Source: Chalciporus piperatus
Lineage: Eukaryota; Basidiomycota; Agaricomycetes; Boletales; Boletaceae
Length of the DNA: 39,947 bases
Direction: 5' to 3'
NCBI GenBank assembly: GCA_038093975.1
Contig: JBBPTG010000225.1
Location: forward strand, 1 to 39,947
The number at the start of each line of letters is the position of its first letter. Position 1 is the stretch's first letter. The notes under the pieces were generated by a model. That model ran no database searches, had not been told where the DNA came from, and worked only from the letters and a program-made list of their open reading frames with translations. Positions 20,748 to 30,837 of the stretch are shown here, in pieces. Made by a program: the position numbers and the translations under genes.

Positions 20748-22609
20748 ATGGCAGGTATGCGAGATGTACAGGAGGTGCCTTACACTTCCGAGGACCTGTA
20801 AGTCCTTTTTGATGTATGATGCAGTGGCTGACTCGGTATTTCTGAAACCTGGAACATGTGTTTCATGTGTACTCACGACATGCAATGCATTGTGTTGCTG
20901 TGCCGTCGGGCCGTGGACAATGTGAACAGGGATGGTTTAAGGAAGCGTGAGCTTGTCCAGCTCGTGCAACGTGAGATTGAGAAATGGCCCCATCCAAGCT
21001 TCAGTCCAACCCATACGACCAATGCAAGCATGCGGTCAGTTCTACTGAATCCAGTCTGTGGGTTCACAAAGGTAGTGCAGGAACATTCAAAGGAGGATGA
21101 ACAGGGAAATGCTGCCATGCTTGAAGATGCTGGCGTTGCTGAGGCTTCGGAGGGTGAGTCCCCTCGCCCCTTGTGAATATCCTCCTGATTTCAAGCACAG
21201 ATTCTGTGGATCGAGCTGACAGCTCAGGTGGGCTGGAGAAGGAGCCCATTGTATTGGGCTCTGATGATGAGCAGGATATTGGTAGGTCTGAGTTGGTGTC
21301 ACATGTATTGTCTCATCTACTGACTGACTGAGGTCTCCCTATAGCCAATGTGACTATCAAGTCAGCGGCTCATCATGGTAAGATCTCCTTTTTTCAGTCT
21401 GCACTCATCTGAGTCATCTTGAGCAGGTATTAAGGATGAACCCACTGAGGCTGACCTGGTGAGTATTTCTGGGGTTGGGGCATCAGCTTTTCCCTAATGT
21501 GCATTGTATCACAATCCAGCCTGCTGAGTCCATGCACACAGTGCATGTGTTCATCACAGATACTAGCTGTTCAGGCCAGACTGGCCCTTTACTCAAATCA
21601 TGTACTCTGGCCCTTCCTGTTCATAGTCACCAGGGCTGCAAGCCTGATGAGTGGAATGCCGATACTACCGAGTTCCTGAAGCAGCTTCAAACAAGCTCTG
21701 CTGCCCTCGCAGACTCAAGTGTGTCTTTGATGCTGAGTTGCAAGCACCTTCACATTGATGCCTGGCTTTTGATCACCCAGAGCCTGTGTTGCTGTCCTAC
21801 CCTGAACCCATTAACCAGCTTTCAGACATTGCTTTCTGAGGACCCACCATGGCAGCTCTATTGCTCAGACAGCCCCTGATGAGCCACTACTCAAAGTCAA
21901 AAGGGATGAGAGTGACATCAATATCTTTCACCTGATGGTGAATGAGGTAAATTATCTAGGCTTTCAAGTGGTTCTAGCTGATGGGCATTTGCCATCAAGG
22001 TCACAGGAGACAGTGTGGATGTTCAGCCCACCAGCCACCATGAGCCCCTCAAGGGTGAACCTTCTGTGCAGTTGCCAGTGTCTTTGTCACAGCCCTCTGG
22101 GTCCACTATTATGTCTGCTCCTGCTGGTAGATCCCAAGTTGGTGGTGATAATCCACAAGTGGTCTGGCTGAGGGATCAGGCCCAACGTTATCCAGGCTAT
22201 GCTTACCATCAAGCATCTCAGAACAGAAGTACTACTGTTAACAACATCATTGCCACTTGGCAATTTGCGGCCAAGTTCTCTCGTGATTTCAACAAAAAAT
22301 CCTCCTCTTCTTCAGTGAGATTGCTCTTTGTCTACTTGTCTGATCATCTGGCTGATGATGAAATTAAAGGGAGTTGATGGCCACTTTACCAAGAAGATGA
22401 TCCAGCAAGCACTTGGTGTAGGTGCTACTTGGCTGACAGAGGCTGAGACAGCTACAGTTGTGTTGGATCTCTATGGCCAAAATGGCAATGACCCTAGGCA
22501 GGATCTCATCCAGACCTTGGAAGAAAACAACAACAATTGGGGACGCAAGGAGATCCACAACTATTTGAAAAGCTATCTTGACAAGGCCAAGTCTGGTGTT
22601 GGTTTGTGA
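20748..22609 (+). CDS. Hypothetical multi-exon protein, probable mobile-element gene (SAP-like N-terminus, unknown C-terminal domain)
   Basis: Start MAGMRDVQEVPYTSEDL at 20748 with a GTAAGT donor at 20798. Clear exons follow: up to 21153, 21201..21281, 21345..21377, 21427..21458 and from 21520, all GT-AG and in one frame. An Asp/Glu-rich linker and a final exon from about 22370 end in a helical Asn/Lys-rich segment (FTKKMIQQALGVGATWL ... NNWGRKEIHNYLKSYL). Around LCRRAVDNVNRDGLRKRELVQLV the spacing recalls a SAP DNA-binding helix pair. The joins at 20798-20860 and 21715-21935 could not be fully resolved; an in-frame TGA near 20830 suggests a missed splice or decay. It converges on the gene at 22836-24472, which suggests one element. 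Function unknown. Confidence 0.5.
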
Positions 22610-22835
22610 TTTGTCTTGTTGTCTTGTTGCACTGTTATGCTTCCAGCTGATTGTTTTGGTGATTCATTCAAGTGTGCTGCTAGTTGACCTTTGGTGTATG
22701 GTCCAAATTTCCAGTCTAGTTTTAGATTCGTGTGTGGCTAGCTGATTTCATGTGTATCAAGGTGTGTATAATTATCTGATTGAAAATCCCTTCTTGTTTG
22801 TAGTCAAGTAAATGAATACATGGACTTTGATAACA

Positions 22836-24472
22836 TCAGTGAGGAAAGGACTGGGCTTTTGTCAACACAACCTCAAAGTTTGCACCTTTATCCTTCCCCA
22901 AGAAATCACAGAACTGACGTGCAGAATAACCAGAATACTCTGTTTCCAAGAAGCGCAAGGCCAAGGCAACATTCCATCTGGGCTTCTCACATAACATGTT
23001 CATCAGTTTGACAATGCGCTGGCGCCGGCCCCACTCTGTCTTGATTTTGCCCATATCACGCTTCCACTTGGCCCCCCACATTTCTGTGAGATCACGCTCA
23101 GCAAGAAAGCCATTGAGGCCAGTGGCATGCTCCTCCGAGTCCCACACTCCTCTGATGGTGCTGGCCTTCTGGGGAATATAATAGGGGATATACTGACGAG
23201 TATGCTCCACCCAGTCCCATTGGTGCTTCAGGAGGCGAGCCTCACTGAACCTGCCAACAAGCTCCTGCCATGCAGTCATCTTGGGATCAAGCTCACCATC
23301 CACCAAAGAGGATGAGGCACCAACACTCTCAGAGGGAGCTACTGGAGGAAGCTGAGGATCAAATGGAGCAGCAGTGATAGGGCCTGAGTTGGAAGAAGAG
23401 GAGGTGAACTGTGACACAGCAGCTAGGGTGGAAGAGAGAGCATCACCATTGGTGACATTTGAACCATTGAAGTTGATGGTGATGGCAGGTGAGGTACTGG
23501 ACCCAGCTGGACTTGGGGCAAGAGCTCTGGAAGGCAGGGTTTGAGACAGAGCACTGAGATGGCCAGGTTGGAAAAGAGAAGGTGATGAGAGAACAGTGGG
23601 GGGCAAGACTATCATCATGACAGGGTGAGATGATCAGCCACAGTCAATGTTGAAACATCAAGGACCTGCCTTCAGACCTGGTGGACTTTTTTGAGCCCAC
23701 CAGCATCTTGATCAGATTCTCCATGTGATCAAGACGCTCTCCAATACCTTTGATCTGAGAGCTCTGCTCTGCATGCTGCATCTGACTCTGCATGGAGGCT
23801 CGACTCAAGAATCCATTCATGCTCATGACTAGATTCTCTGGAAGGCTCTTGAGTGTCATTGCCGCATCACTGGCTGCTTGGATCAAGACAGCCACCGAGT
23901 CATTGGCAAAAGCCTGAAAAGCACGTATCTTGGCTATGTCGTCTAGCGAGATTTTGGATGTGGTGCGCTTCCCACTCTCTTCACCAGATGGAGAGGCCAG
24001 GACTACCTGCGACTCGATGGGATACACGACTGTGATGACTAGAACATGCTGTAGGCTATGCTAACCTACTGCTTGTTGACACTCCGCTCGGCATCTTCCG
24101 CATGCTCTCTGCTGACCCCTGACTCTGCCCGCCACAACGGGCGACGTGCCATCGGAGGCCTGGACAGTGAGCGGATGTGGTTGGATAGGCCCGGGTTCAA
24201 CGAAACGACTCGTCGTGTCGTGGTTTGGGTCGACTTGGCCAGTGCGAGCAGCAGCATTAGCAGCAACGGGGGCATCGCCCACGTGCGGACCGTGTATGAC
24301 GAGACGGGCGGGCATGTTTCCTGTAGTATGTGTCGTGTCGTGTCAGTTGATTTGAGTGAAAGCTTGAGAAGGTCTTGACTTACGATGACTCGGCTCGTCG
24401 GAAACATCCAGCGGATGGTCCGTGGCGTGCTCGATGGGCGTGTTCGGCACAAGTGAGGAGAGTGGGGCCATC
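22836..24472 (-). CDS. Probable mobile-element DNA-binding protein with GCR1_C-like domain
   Basis: A likely multi-exon gene: first exon 24472 to about 24386 (MAPLSSLVPNTPIEH..., GTAAGT donor), second about 24320-24066 (contains QQRACGRCRAEC), third about 24027-23660 (helical, KGIGERLDHMENLIKML, coiled-coil-like), last about 23615-22836. In the last exon WDWVEHTRQYIPYYIP, STIRGVWDSEEHATGLNGFL, MWGAKWKRDMGKIKTEWGRR and IVKLMNML follow the Trp/Arg spacing of the GCR1_C DNA-binding domain, which occurs in yeast Gcr1 and is attached to tyrosine recombinases in fungal Crypton elements. No recombinase is seen here. The exact joins between exons 2-3 and 3-4 are uncertain (no phase-consistent GT-AG pair found), so it may be decayed. 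Confidence 0.5.
24023..24117. repeat. Dispersed repeat fragment, copy 2
   Basis: Partner of 1435-1531 at roughly 80% identity by eye. It covers the region between the second and third exons of the minus-strand element gene. Confidence 0.6.
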
Positions 24473-25497
24473 GAAAGTAGCGAGTGTGAGCGAGTGGACA
24501 AAGTGATCCGAAAGTTGTGGTGCTGGTTTTTTATGTGAGTCTCGTTGCAGAAGAAGTGGGGGGAATGGCAAACCTCACGATCGCGGGACACGGCACTCCA
24601 CGCCGGCTGAAATATGATACCTATCGTGACTTGCAACTCCGAAGTGAGCACGATAGGCATAAAAGTGCCGTTCGGCCGAACCCTGTACACGATCGTTTGC
24701 TCGTTCGGTCGTAATGGACTAAACCGAGCGTGCACTCGAGTGCACGGATCGTTATTCATTCGTAACACTCCGTAAATGTTTGAGTTCTTCGTGCGTCCCG
24801 GGCTCTCGATCGTGTTTGCGATCGTGTCCGACCTGTTCGGCCCGAACGAGACTCATGATTGTTTGCTCGGATCGTGACCCTCGTTCGTGAGTCTTCTTCG
24901 CGAGTCTTCTTCGTGAGTGGCAGGCTTGTTCGTGACCTTCGTGAGTCTCGTTCGCGAGTCTCGTTCGTGAGTGGCAGACTAAAGTGATCGTGCACTCGTC
25001 ATTCGGATCAGAAAATAAATCAGACTTACTGCCCACCTATCGAATGTCTCTGTCCCGTCGCTCGTAACACTCTGTAAGTGTTCGAGCCGTTCGCGCATCG
25101 TGGATGCACGATCGTGTTCGCGATCGCGTTCGACCTTAGCATGTTTGGGATCTTCGCGTCGTGCCCTTGGGGGAGAGGGACGTCTCTCCCTCTCCCCAGG
25201 AGCACGACTCGGAGATCCCGAGTCGCTCGTCCCTTCGCCTCGAGCGAAGCTTTCGTTGACCTCGTGTTTTCGTCGACCCCTCGACGGCTCGCTCCTCGGG
25301 TGGCAGCGTCACGGTCCGTCGTGTGGTCGATCGTGTCGACCGTGTCGAGCACGATCGTGCTCGGTCGGTCGGTCCCGTCGTTCTCCTTCGTCTCGATCGT
25401 CGTCTGAGGGCGGGTTGGGCTCGTTCCAGTGGCCTCGCGGGGCGTGACGATACGGGCCGCAGAGATAGGTCGTGTGTCGTGCGTCGTGCGTGGTCCA

Positions 25498-25720
25498 TCC
25501 CATCGAACGAAACGCGCGCGCGCGCGCGTCGTTCGTGTGTTGTGTTGCATGAGTCGGTCCGTTCGTGAACGCAACGCGCTCGCGCGTCGTTCGTGCGTGC
25601 GTTGTGTTGCGTGAGTGAGGTCGTGTGTCGTGTATGGAGTGGCCGATCCCGTCGAACGAAACGCGCGCGCGCGCGTTTCGTTCGTGTGTTGTGTGGCACG
25701 AGTCGGTCCGTTCGTCGTGG
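25498..25720. repeat. Imperfect ~80-bp tandem repeats with alternating (CG)n cores
   Basis: Three related units, each with an AACG(A/C)AACGCGCG core, a TCGTTCGTG run, TGTTGTGTTGC/TGTTGTGTGGC and a GAGTCGGTCCGTTCG or related tail. The (CG)n stretches are 7-9 dinucleotides long. Confidence 0.7.
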
Positions 25721-26009
25721 TTCTGAGTCCTCGTGTCGACCGTGTCGTGCGACGATCGGGTCGCGGTCGTGCTGTGCTGCTTGTCCGCGACGACGGTCGT
25801 GCCAGCAATGACGCACGCGGGTCGTCGTCCGTCCCGTCGTCTGCGTCGAGGCGTCGAGCGAGTCGGCGGGCATGGGATCGTCGATCGTGGCTCGTCGGCG
25901 TATTCGATCGTGGGGTGGCTGTGGGGAGGTCTGGTCGACCGCTCGTGCTGACTCAGCCAGAACGCCTCGGCTGGGCGTGTACGGCGGTGGTGACGCCACG
26001 CGCGGCCCG

Positions 26010-26057
26010 ACCGGGGGTCACCGCGGTCGTCACCAGCGGGTGGCGGTGACCCCCGGT
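26010..26057. repeat. Perfect 15-bp inverted repeat (hairpin)
   Basis: ACCGGGGGTCACCGC at 26010-26024 and its exact reverse complement at 26043-26057, separated by 18 nt. It stands at the right edge of the CpG-rich region, about 155 bp before the Ngaro-type element, and could be an element end or a protein-binding site. Confidence 0.85.
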
Positions 26058-26211
26058 ACACCCCATATATCATTTATTTGCGCTTGGCGCAGCCGCGGTC
26101 GAAATCTTCACGAGGCAATTTTGATTTTCAACGCTACCCGTTTACTTCAGGTTCGTAGTAGGTCAGAATTAGAATCAACACAATCAGAATTTAATTTCCT
26201 CGCAGTCACTC

Positions 26212-26365
26212 GTGGCTTCCTTGTCGTGGGAAGGTGGAGAGGATAGGGAGACACCTGCTGGTGTTGGGTTCGTCCGGATAAGGCAGCCCTGTTCACCTGG
26301 CCGGAGATCCGGACCGTGGGCAGAGTGGCAATACCGATCGAGGCCGGGTGGCGACGAGACCACCC
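26212..26365 (-). repeat. Split direct repeat B2 (3' end of the element)
   Basis: 154 bp, matching 26579-26732 with two visible differences (GGATAGGG against GGAAAGGG, GATCCGG against GATCTGG). Confidence 0.9.
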
Positions 26366-26414
26366 GCAGCAGATGCCCAGAAAAAGGGAAAAGCGCGAGG
26401 CGCGGGAGGGTGGG

Positions 26415-26578
26415 ACACGAGATAGAGGTGGAGGTTGGTGTACGAGATAGAGAGAGATGGTGGTGAAGGGGAACCAACGGAGATCAGAACATATGGGGAT
26501 CGGAGTGATCCGAAACCCGACACTGCACGAGTCTCGGCTCTGTCCGAGCTCGTGCCTCGCCCTCAGATCCTCATACTT
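26415..26578 (-). repeat. Split direct repeat A2
   Basis: 164 bp, identical by eye to 31861-32024. Directly abuts B1. Confidence 0.92.
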
Positions 26579-26732
26579 GTGGCTTCCTTGTCGTGGGAAG
26601 GTGGAGAGGAAAGGGAGACACCTGCTGGTGTTGGGTTCGTCCGGATAAGGCAGCCCTGTTCACCTGGCCGGAGATCTGGACCGTGGGCAGAGTGGCAATA
26701 CCGATCGAGGCCGGGTGGCGACGAGACCACCC
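26579..26732 (-). repeat. Split direct repeat B1
   Basis: 154 bp partner of 26212-26365, located 140 bp after the recombinase stop codon. Confidence 0.9.
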
Positions 26733-26872
26733 AGGAACCGACAGGACGAAGGACGCGGCGAGGAGACGCAACCCAGGACACCAGGACGAGGACAGAGAGA
26801 GGGAAAAACTTCGAAACATCGATGTAATAACAACTCAAGGAGGACAGTGGCAGGAATACAACAAGAGAGAAA

Positions 26873-28006
26873 TTAACGACGAGTACCCATGATAGTTTGC
26901 GAGGGAAACGAAGCGACACGATCACCCAACAACACAGCGTAAGAAGGGGCGATCTCCTCTATGAAGCGCCAGTAACGCAGGAATGCGTCTGAGCGCCAAC
27001 GACCAAGCAGCTGCACGACGTGGGGAGGGACACCCCGAAGAAGCAGCTCTGTAGTGCCACCAATACGGAAACAATGACCAGAGATCGCGGGGAAGCCAAG
27101 GGGAGTCCAGACGGCATTGCAGACAGCAAGGAACTTGCGCCGAGTTAAGGGAATCAGAGCGCCGTCCTGCGAATACGCGAAAAGATGTGAAGATGGGGAG
27201 GGGGTGTTGACAGCGAGATGGGAGTCCAAAGCGGCGAGAGAGTTCGAGGGACCGCGCTGCGCACCGAGAAAGACGTCTTCCCCAGACTCCTTGCCAACCT
27301 TCGTAAAAGGCAGGTGACAAGTGCGCGACAGACCAGAAGGGGAGACAGGGCGAAGACAATCAAGGGAAGGGTAACGGGATGCGGAAAAAGAGGCGACAGA
27401 GTCGGGAAGAAGCTCCCCTAGGCGGCATTGACTCCAGTAGGCGATGCAGGCTGTGGCACGAACAGCGGCGAACAGGGGAACCGAGGAATCCAGCGAGGAG
27501 CAGAGCACGTCCAGCATTTCCTGAGCGACAGGCGGACGTAGAGCGCGACGTGAAGTGGCAGGCGTGCAACGCTCGGCGGCGGACAAGGTATACTGTAAAC
27601 GCAGAGCCCCGTTCCAAGGGACGCCGTTGAGAAGGTGCCAAGCGCGCACACCGTTAACATCGCTACGAATAGCGCCGCCAGAGCGGGATCCAGCGCTGTC
27701 AGCAACGAAGGCACAGAGCAGGAACTCGTTTGCCGGCAAACAAAAGGAAGGGGGGATACCCTGTGAGCTGCAAAAGATACGGAAACGCGTGATCCCGCGG
27801 TCGTAAAGGGAGCGCGTTGAGGGGGCCCAGGCGTTCACGATAACGCCAGAGATCGAAGACTCGAGGTGAGGGTGGGAGGTCGCAGACGGGCCTGAGGCAT
27901 CCATAGGCATAGTGGAGCCGAAAGAGGGACACACGGGGTTCACGAGGGAGGCCTGAGTTAATAAATGGATCACATTCGCGAGAGGCTGACTGGAATACAG
28001 GGACAC
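26873..28006 (-). CDS. Tyrosine recombinase of the Ngaro-type element
   Basis: 377 aa, uninterrupted. Residues about 50-135 form the N-terminal SAM-like/core-binding part (WAPSTRSLYDRGITRF). The catalytic set is visible: Arg195 in CRLGEL, His311 and Arg314 in GHCFRIGG, a second basic/Trp region in LLGRWRSD, and the nucleophile Tyr345 in RYWRF. In this class the recombinase integrates a circular cDNA by strand exchange instead of a DDE integrase. A first Met further downstream is possible; the reported start is simply the first ATG. Intact by inspection. Confidence 0.9.
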   Translation of the reverse strand: MSLYSSQPLANVIHLLTQASLVNPVCPSFGSTMPMDASGPSATSHPHLESSISGVIVNAWAPSTRSLYDRGITRFRIFCSSQGIPPSFCLPANEFLLCAFVADSAGSRSGGAIRSDVNGVRAWHLLNGVPWNGALRLQYTLSAAERCTPATSRRALRPPVAQEMLDVLCSSLDSSVPLFAAVRATACIAYWSQCRLGELLPDSVASFSASRYPSLDCLRPVSPSGLSRTCHLPFTKVGKESGEDVFLGAQRGPSNSLAALDSHLAVNTPSPSSHLFAYSQDGALIPLTRRKFLAVCNAVWTPLGFPAISGHCFRIGGTTELLLRGVPPHVVQLLGRWRSDAFLRYWRFIEEIAPSYAVLLGDRVASFPSQTIMGTRR

Positions 28007-28079
28007 GAGAGGCTAACAGGAGTACAAAATACAAAAAGGGAAGCGACAGGCGCACGATGCGGTACCAAGGGAATATAGG

Positions 28080-29834
28080 CTAGGAAACGTCACGCGGGAT
28101 GGGATGCACAGTCAGGAAGGGACGTAAGGGAACAGGCAGACGAGGAGTGAAGGAGAAATTACGACAAGAGGGAGGGAAACAGCCGCGAGAGGGACCGTCA
28201 GCAGGGTTACTGGCGGAGGCGATGTACGAGATGGAGAACCAGATCCGGAACTCAAGAAAGCCGTTGATGATACGACGAAGGACTGAGTTTTGCTGGGCGT
28301 TGCGAGACAAACCAGCAGCCAAAGCGCCGACCACACCCTGATTGTCGGAACGCAAGACGAAGTGAGCATCACGGAACCCGGCAGCGACGACCGCGAGAAG
28401 AGCGAGCTCGATCGCGACCATCTCGGCCCAGCCGATGTCACGACCATCGCCCTTCCAGTCCGGGGAAAGTCGCCAGGCGAGCACGCGATCGTCGAAAACG
28501 AAGCCAATCCCCCAGGACGAGGAGGCGTCGACGAAAATAGAGGAGGGATGAAGATCGGGGGCGAGCGAGATCGAACGACCACAGGAGGGAAGAGAGAGTT
28601 GACCCTGCCACCAAGCGATGTCCTCCAGAATAGTTTTAGGAATCCGACGACGAGAGAAAGGCGAGGCGGTCGAAAAAGATGCAGCGAAACGATAAAGGCC
28701 AGGAAGATGCGAACGGGAACCTACAATGACAACGGCACAATGGTTCAAGGTACCTATGAGGACCTCGCAATCGTGGTGAGAAACAGAGGAGCCGCTCGAC
28801 CACGAAGCCAGACGAGACAGGTACTTTGCACGTTTGTTGTCGGGAAGAGAAACATGCTTGAGGTCGAGGTCCCAAATAAAACCGAGGTAGGGGAAACGAG
28901 TGGCGAAGTCGATGAACTTCTTGGCGGCCCAAGGCCAGCCAAGATCACCCGCGATTCTCCAAATGAGAGAGGTGTCGTACGAGAACTGTATGAAAAGATG
29001 AAGAGGTCAGAAAGGGTTTCGAGGCAAGGCGCGAGGAGAGAGAAGGGAGGGATGACCGACCACAGGCAAACCATCCATGTACCGGATGGGGTAGCGGAAG
29101 AAGACGAAGTCGTCAGCCCAGTTGATAAGATCCTGGATCGAGTTGAAGCGGTAGATGCAAACGATACCGTCCGCACAGTGGCCAAAGATGCCCGACGAAC
29201 TGCAGCAGCCGAAACAGCAACAATGATCGATGTAGACTTTACCGTCCCAGAGAATGCAAACATGCAAACGGTCGACCGGGGCAACCGGCATGCGACGATG
29301 AGCCGCGTCGACATCGAACACAGCAGCCTGAGCACCCGCGGGAGCACGAGCAACGAGGAGGAAGCAGTCAGAGAAGGAGCCCCAGTCGCAATGAAAGGAA
29401 GAGGAATCGATTTCGGAATTTATAGAGTGCATGAGAGGGTCGTTGCGAGGAAACGAATGATCTTGAATGAGACGAGGCTTGCCAGTAGTGGAGTGAAAGA
29501 CGACCCCGAGAGGGGAGGTGCGAAAAGGGCCGAATAAAGATTCGAAGACCACAGGATCGAAAGGAGGGGAATAGCGACCAGCGGCGAGCTCCTTCTCGAT
29601 CTGGGCAGTGATGAAGGAAGAGTTTTCAATGGCAGACTTATGGTTCGGAGGCATGAATGAGGATGAGATAGTAGAAGAAACGCCAAGGCGGAAACCGAAA
29701 CGCAGACCATCGGGGATGTCAGAAAAACGCGACCAGACCGTGTCCCCGCAGGCACGGAGCATCTCCTCCCATTTGTCGGGGAGGAGAGGGGTCACGATGG
29801 GGAAGAGCTCAGCCAGAAGGGTGGGACTGGGCAT
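28080..29834 (-). CDS. Reverse transcriptase-RNase H of the Ngaro-type element, with probable intron
   Basis: CDS probably complement(28080..28985, 29061..29834), 559 aa. RT motifs: PFRTSPLGVV and GKPRLIQDHSFP; first Asp pair in FDVDAAHRR (about 174-176); catalytic WADD at 239-242, the W/F-x-DD form usual in DIRS/Ngaro rather than YxDD. RNase H follows with Asp in IFVDASSSWGIG, Glu in GWAEMVAIE and Asp in VLRSDNQG. The frame stops at 29007, but an acceptor TTTTCATACAG at 28986 opens onto FSYDTSLIWRIAGDLGW, the expected continuation, so a 75-nt intron (donor near 29060, GTCGGT or GTGGTC) is inferred. The ATG overlaps the end of the upstream ORF by 26 nt. Confidence 0.85.
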
Positions 29835-30837
29835 TGTGGTCGCCCGACCCACACACGGAGCAAAGGTGGCAGTGTTTGCAATCGAACAGGGAGCAGCCCC
29901 GGAGCCCGTTCCAGCTATAGCAGTAGGAGCGACCCTGTGAGTCGAGCCAGACTCCTTTGGGATTGCGGGACACCCAGCCGTTGGAGGAAGAGGGGCACTC
30001 CTTGGTAAGGTGGGGGCCGAGACAAACGAAGCATTTCCCATGCCTGTCGGCGGCGTAGGGGAACGATGGACGGGCTGCAGGACGGGAGCCGCCAGAGGAG
30101 ACGGAAGGAGTGGATGAAGAGGTGCGTGAGGACGAGCTGCCCGAACCGCTCGGGAAGTTGCCTGAGCTGCTGGCCCCGACTGAACTGCTTGGTAGCGAGC
30201 TCCGAAAGGAACCGCGCGATTCGCGCGACTCGAGAAGTTGGAGGCGAGCCTCGAGGGTAGACTCCCTCTTCTCCTTGAGCTGCGAAGTGCAAAAGTTCCA
30301 CAGTTCCATGTGGAAATCACCGGGGTTGAACACACTAGAGTTCTGATGGTACATCTTGCGAAGTTGGATACAATAAGCGCGCCAAACATCGAATTTACTC
30401 GTGAAGTTATGAGAGGATGTGACGAGCGCGAAGTGCTTGTGGAAAGCGTCCGCGATCGCCCCAGCGTTGGGATTAGGAAGGTGGGCGCGAATTAAGCGAG
30501 GAAAGATCGCCGCCGCCTCACGGTACGCATCGGTGGACATGAAGAACTCGTCTTCTTCCCTGACTGCACGCGGCTCGCCAGTGAAATGAAGGAGAGCCCG
30601 AGAGGAAGCAGTGGCAAGGCAGTGAATGGGGATATGCGAAGTCCAACCTTCACGAAGGAGCCTGACGACGTGAGGATGATCGATGAGGTCGTCAGGGGAG
30701 ATGAGCCGAGCGAACCCAGAGACAGGGGGGGCGGAAAGAGGAGGTGCACGCGAGCGCGAAACGAGCCCCAGAAGTTGCGCGGGGTCAGAGATGAACTCCC
30801 GAGGGGAAGAAACTAAAGAGGATAAGATATGAGCCAA
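29809..30837 (-). CDS. Gag-like protein with zinc knuckle, second ORF of the Ngaro-type element
   Basis: About 340 aa. The N-terminal half is helical (FVDH-like region RLLREGWTSHIPI, FPRLIRAHLPNP, FDVWRAYCIQLRKMY), then a Ser-rich linker, then a Cys/His region: C269-x2-C272-x3-H276-x4-C281, a near-canonical zinc knuckle, followed by a second Cys-rich cluster (CKHCHLCSVCGSGDH). Such proteins bind element RNA in the particle. It begins in a different frame inside the end of the first ORF with no obvious ATG (the first codon of the open frame is TTG), so it is expressed by frameshift, splicing or re-initiation. Confidence 0.75.
   Translation of the reverse strand: MAHILSSLVSSPREFISDPAQLLGLVSRSRAPPLSAPPVSGFARLISPDDLIDHPHVVRLLREGWTSHIPIHCLATASSRALLHFTGEPRAVREEDEFFMSTDAYREAAAIFPRLIRAHLPNPNAGAIADAFHKHFALVTSSHNFTSKFDVWRAYCIQLRKMYHQNSSVFNPGDFHMELWNFCTSQLKEKRESTLEARLQLLESRESRGSFRSSLPSSSVGASSSGNFPSGSGSSSSRTSSSTPSVSSGGSRPAARPSFPYAADRHGKCFVCLGPHLTKECPSSSNGWVSRNPKGVWLDSQGRSYCYSWNGLRGCSLFDCKHCHLCSVCGSGDHNAQSHPSG

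Larger units (their letters stand above)
24473..26211. other. CpG-rich, internally repetitive region without a recognisable gene
   Basis: Many GATCGTG, TTCGTGAG and CGTGTCG words. 24875-24985 holds degenerate copies of a TCGTTCGTGAGTC unit. 25498-25720 holds three imperfect copies of an ~80-bp unit containing (CG)n runs followed by TCGTTCGTG-TGTTGTG. Open frames on both strands exist only because stop codons are rare in this composition; none shows a domain. The region ends in a perfect hairpin at 26010-26057. Confidence 0.6.

Noticed and set aside
19870..26057. Possible terminal inverted repeats around the 20.7-24.5 kb gene pair (left CCACCACACCGTACA, right complement CACCACCGCCGTACA)
   Set aside because: Similarity is short and interrupted; I could not extend it or find a target duplication, so it is not called as an element boundary.
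25026..26073. Long Arg/Ser/Thr-rich open frames on both strands (up to about 290 codons)
   Set aside because: They overlap in four frames, have no domain and follow from the CpG-rich, stop-poor composition.
28290..29537. 415-codon plus-strand open frame inside the Ngaro-type element
   Set aside because: It lies antisense to the RT-RNase H coding region, has no recognisable motif and is Arg/Glu-rich as expected of a shadow frame.
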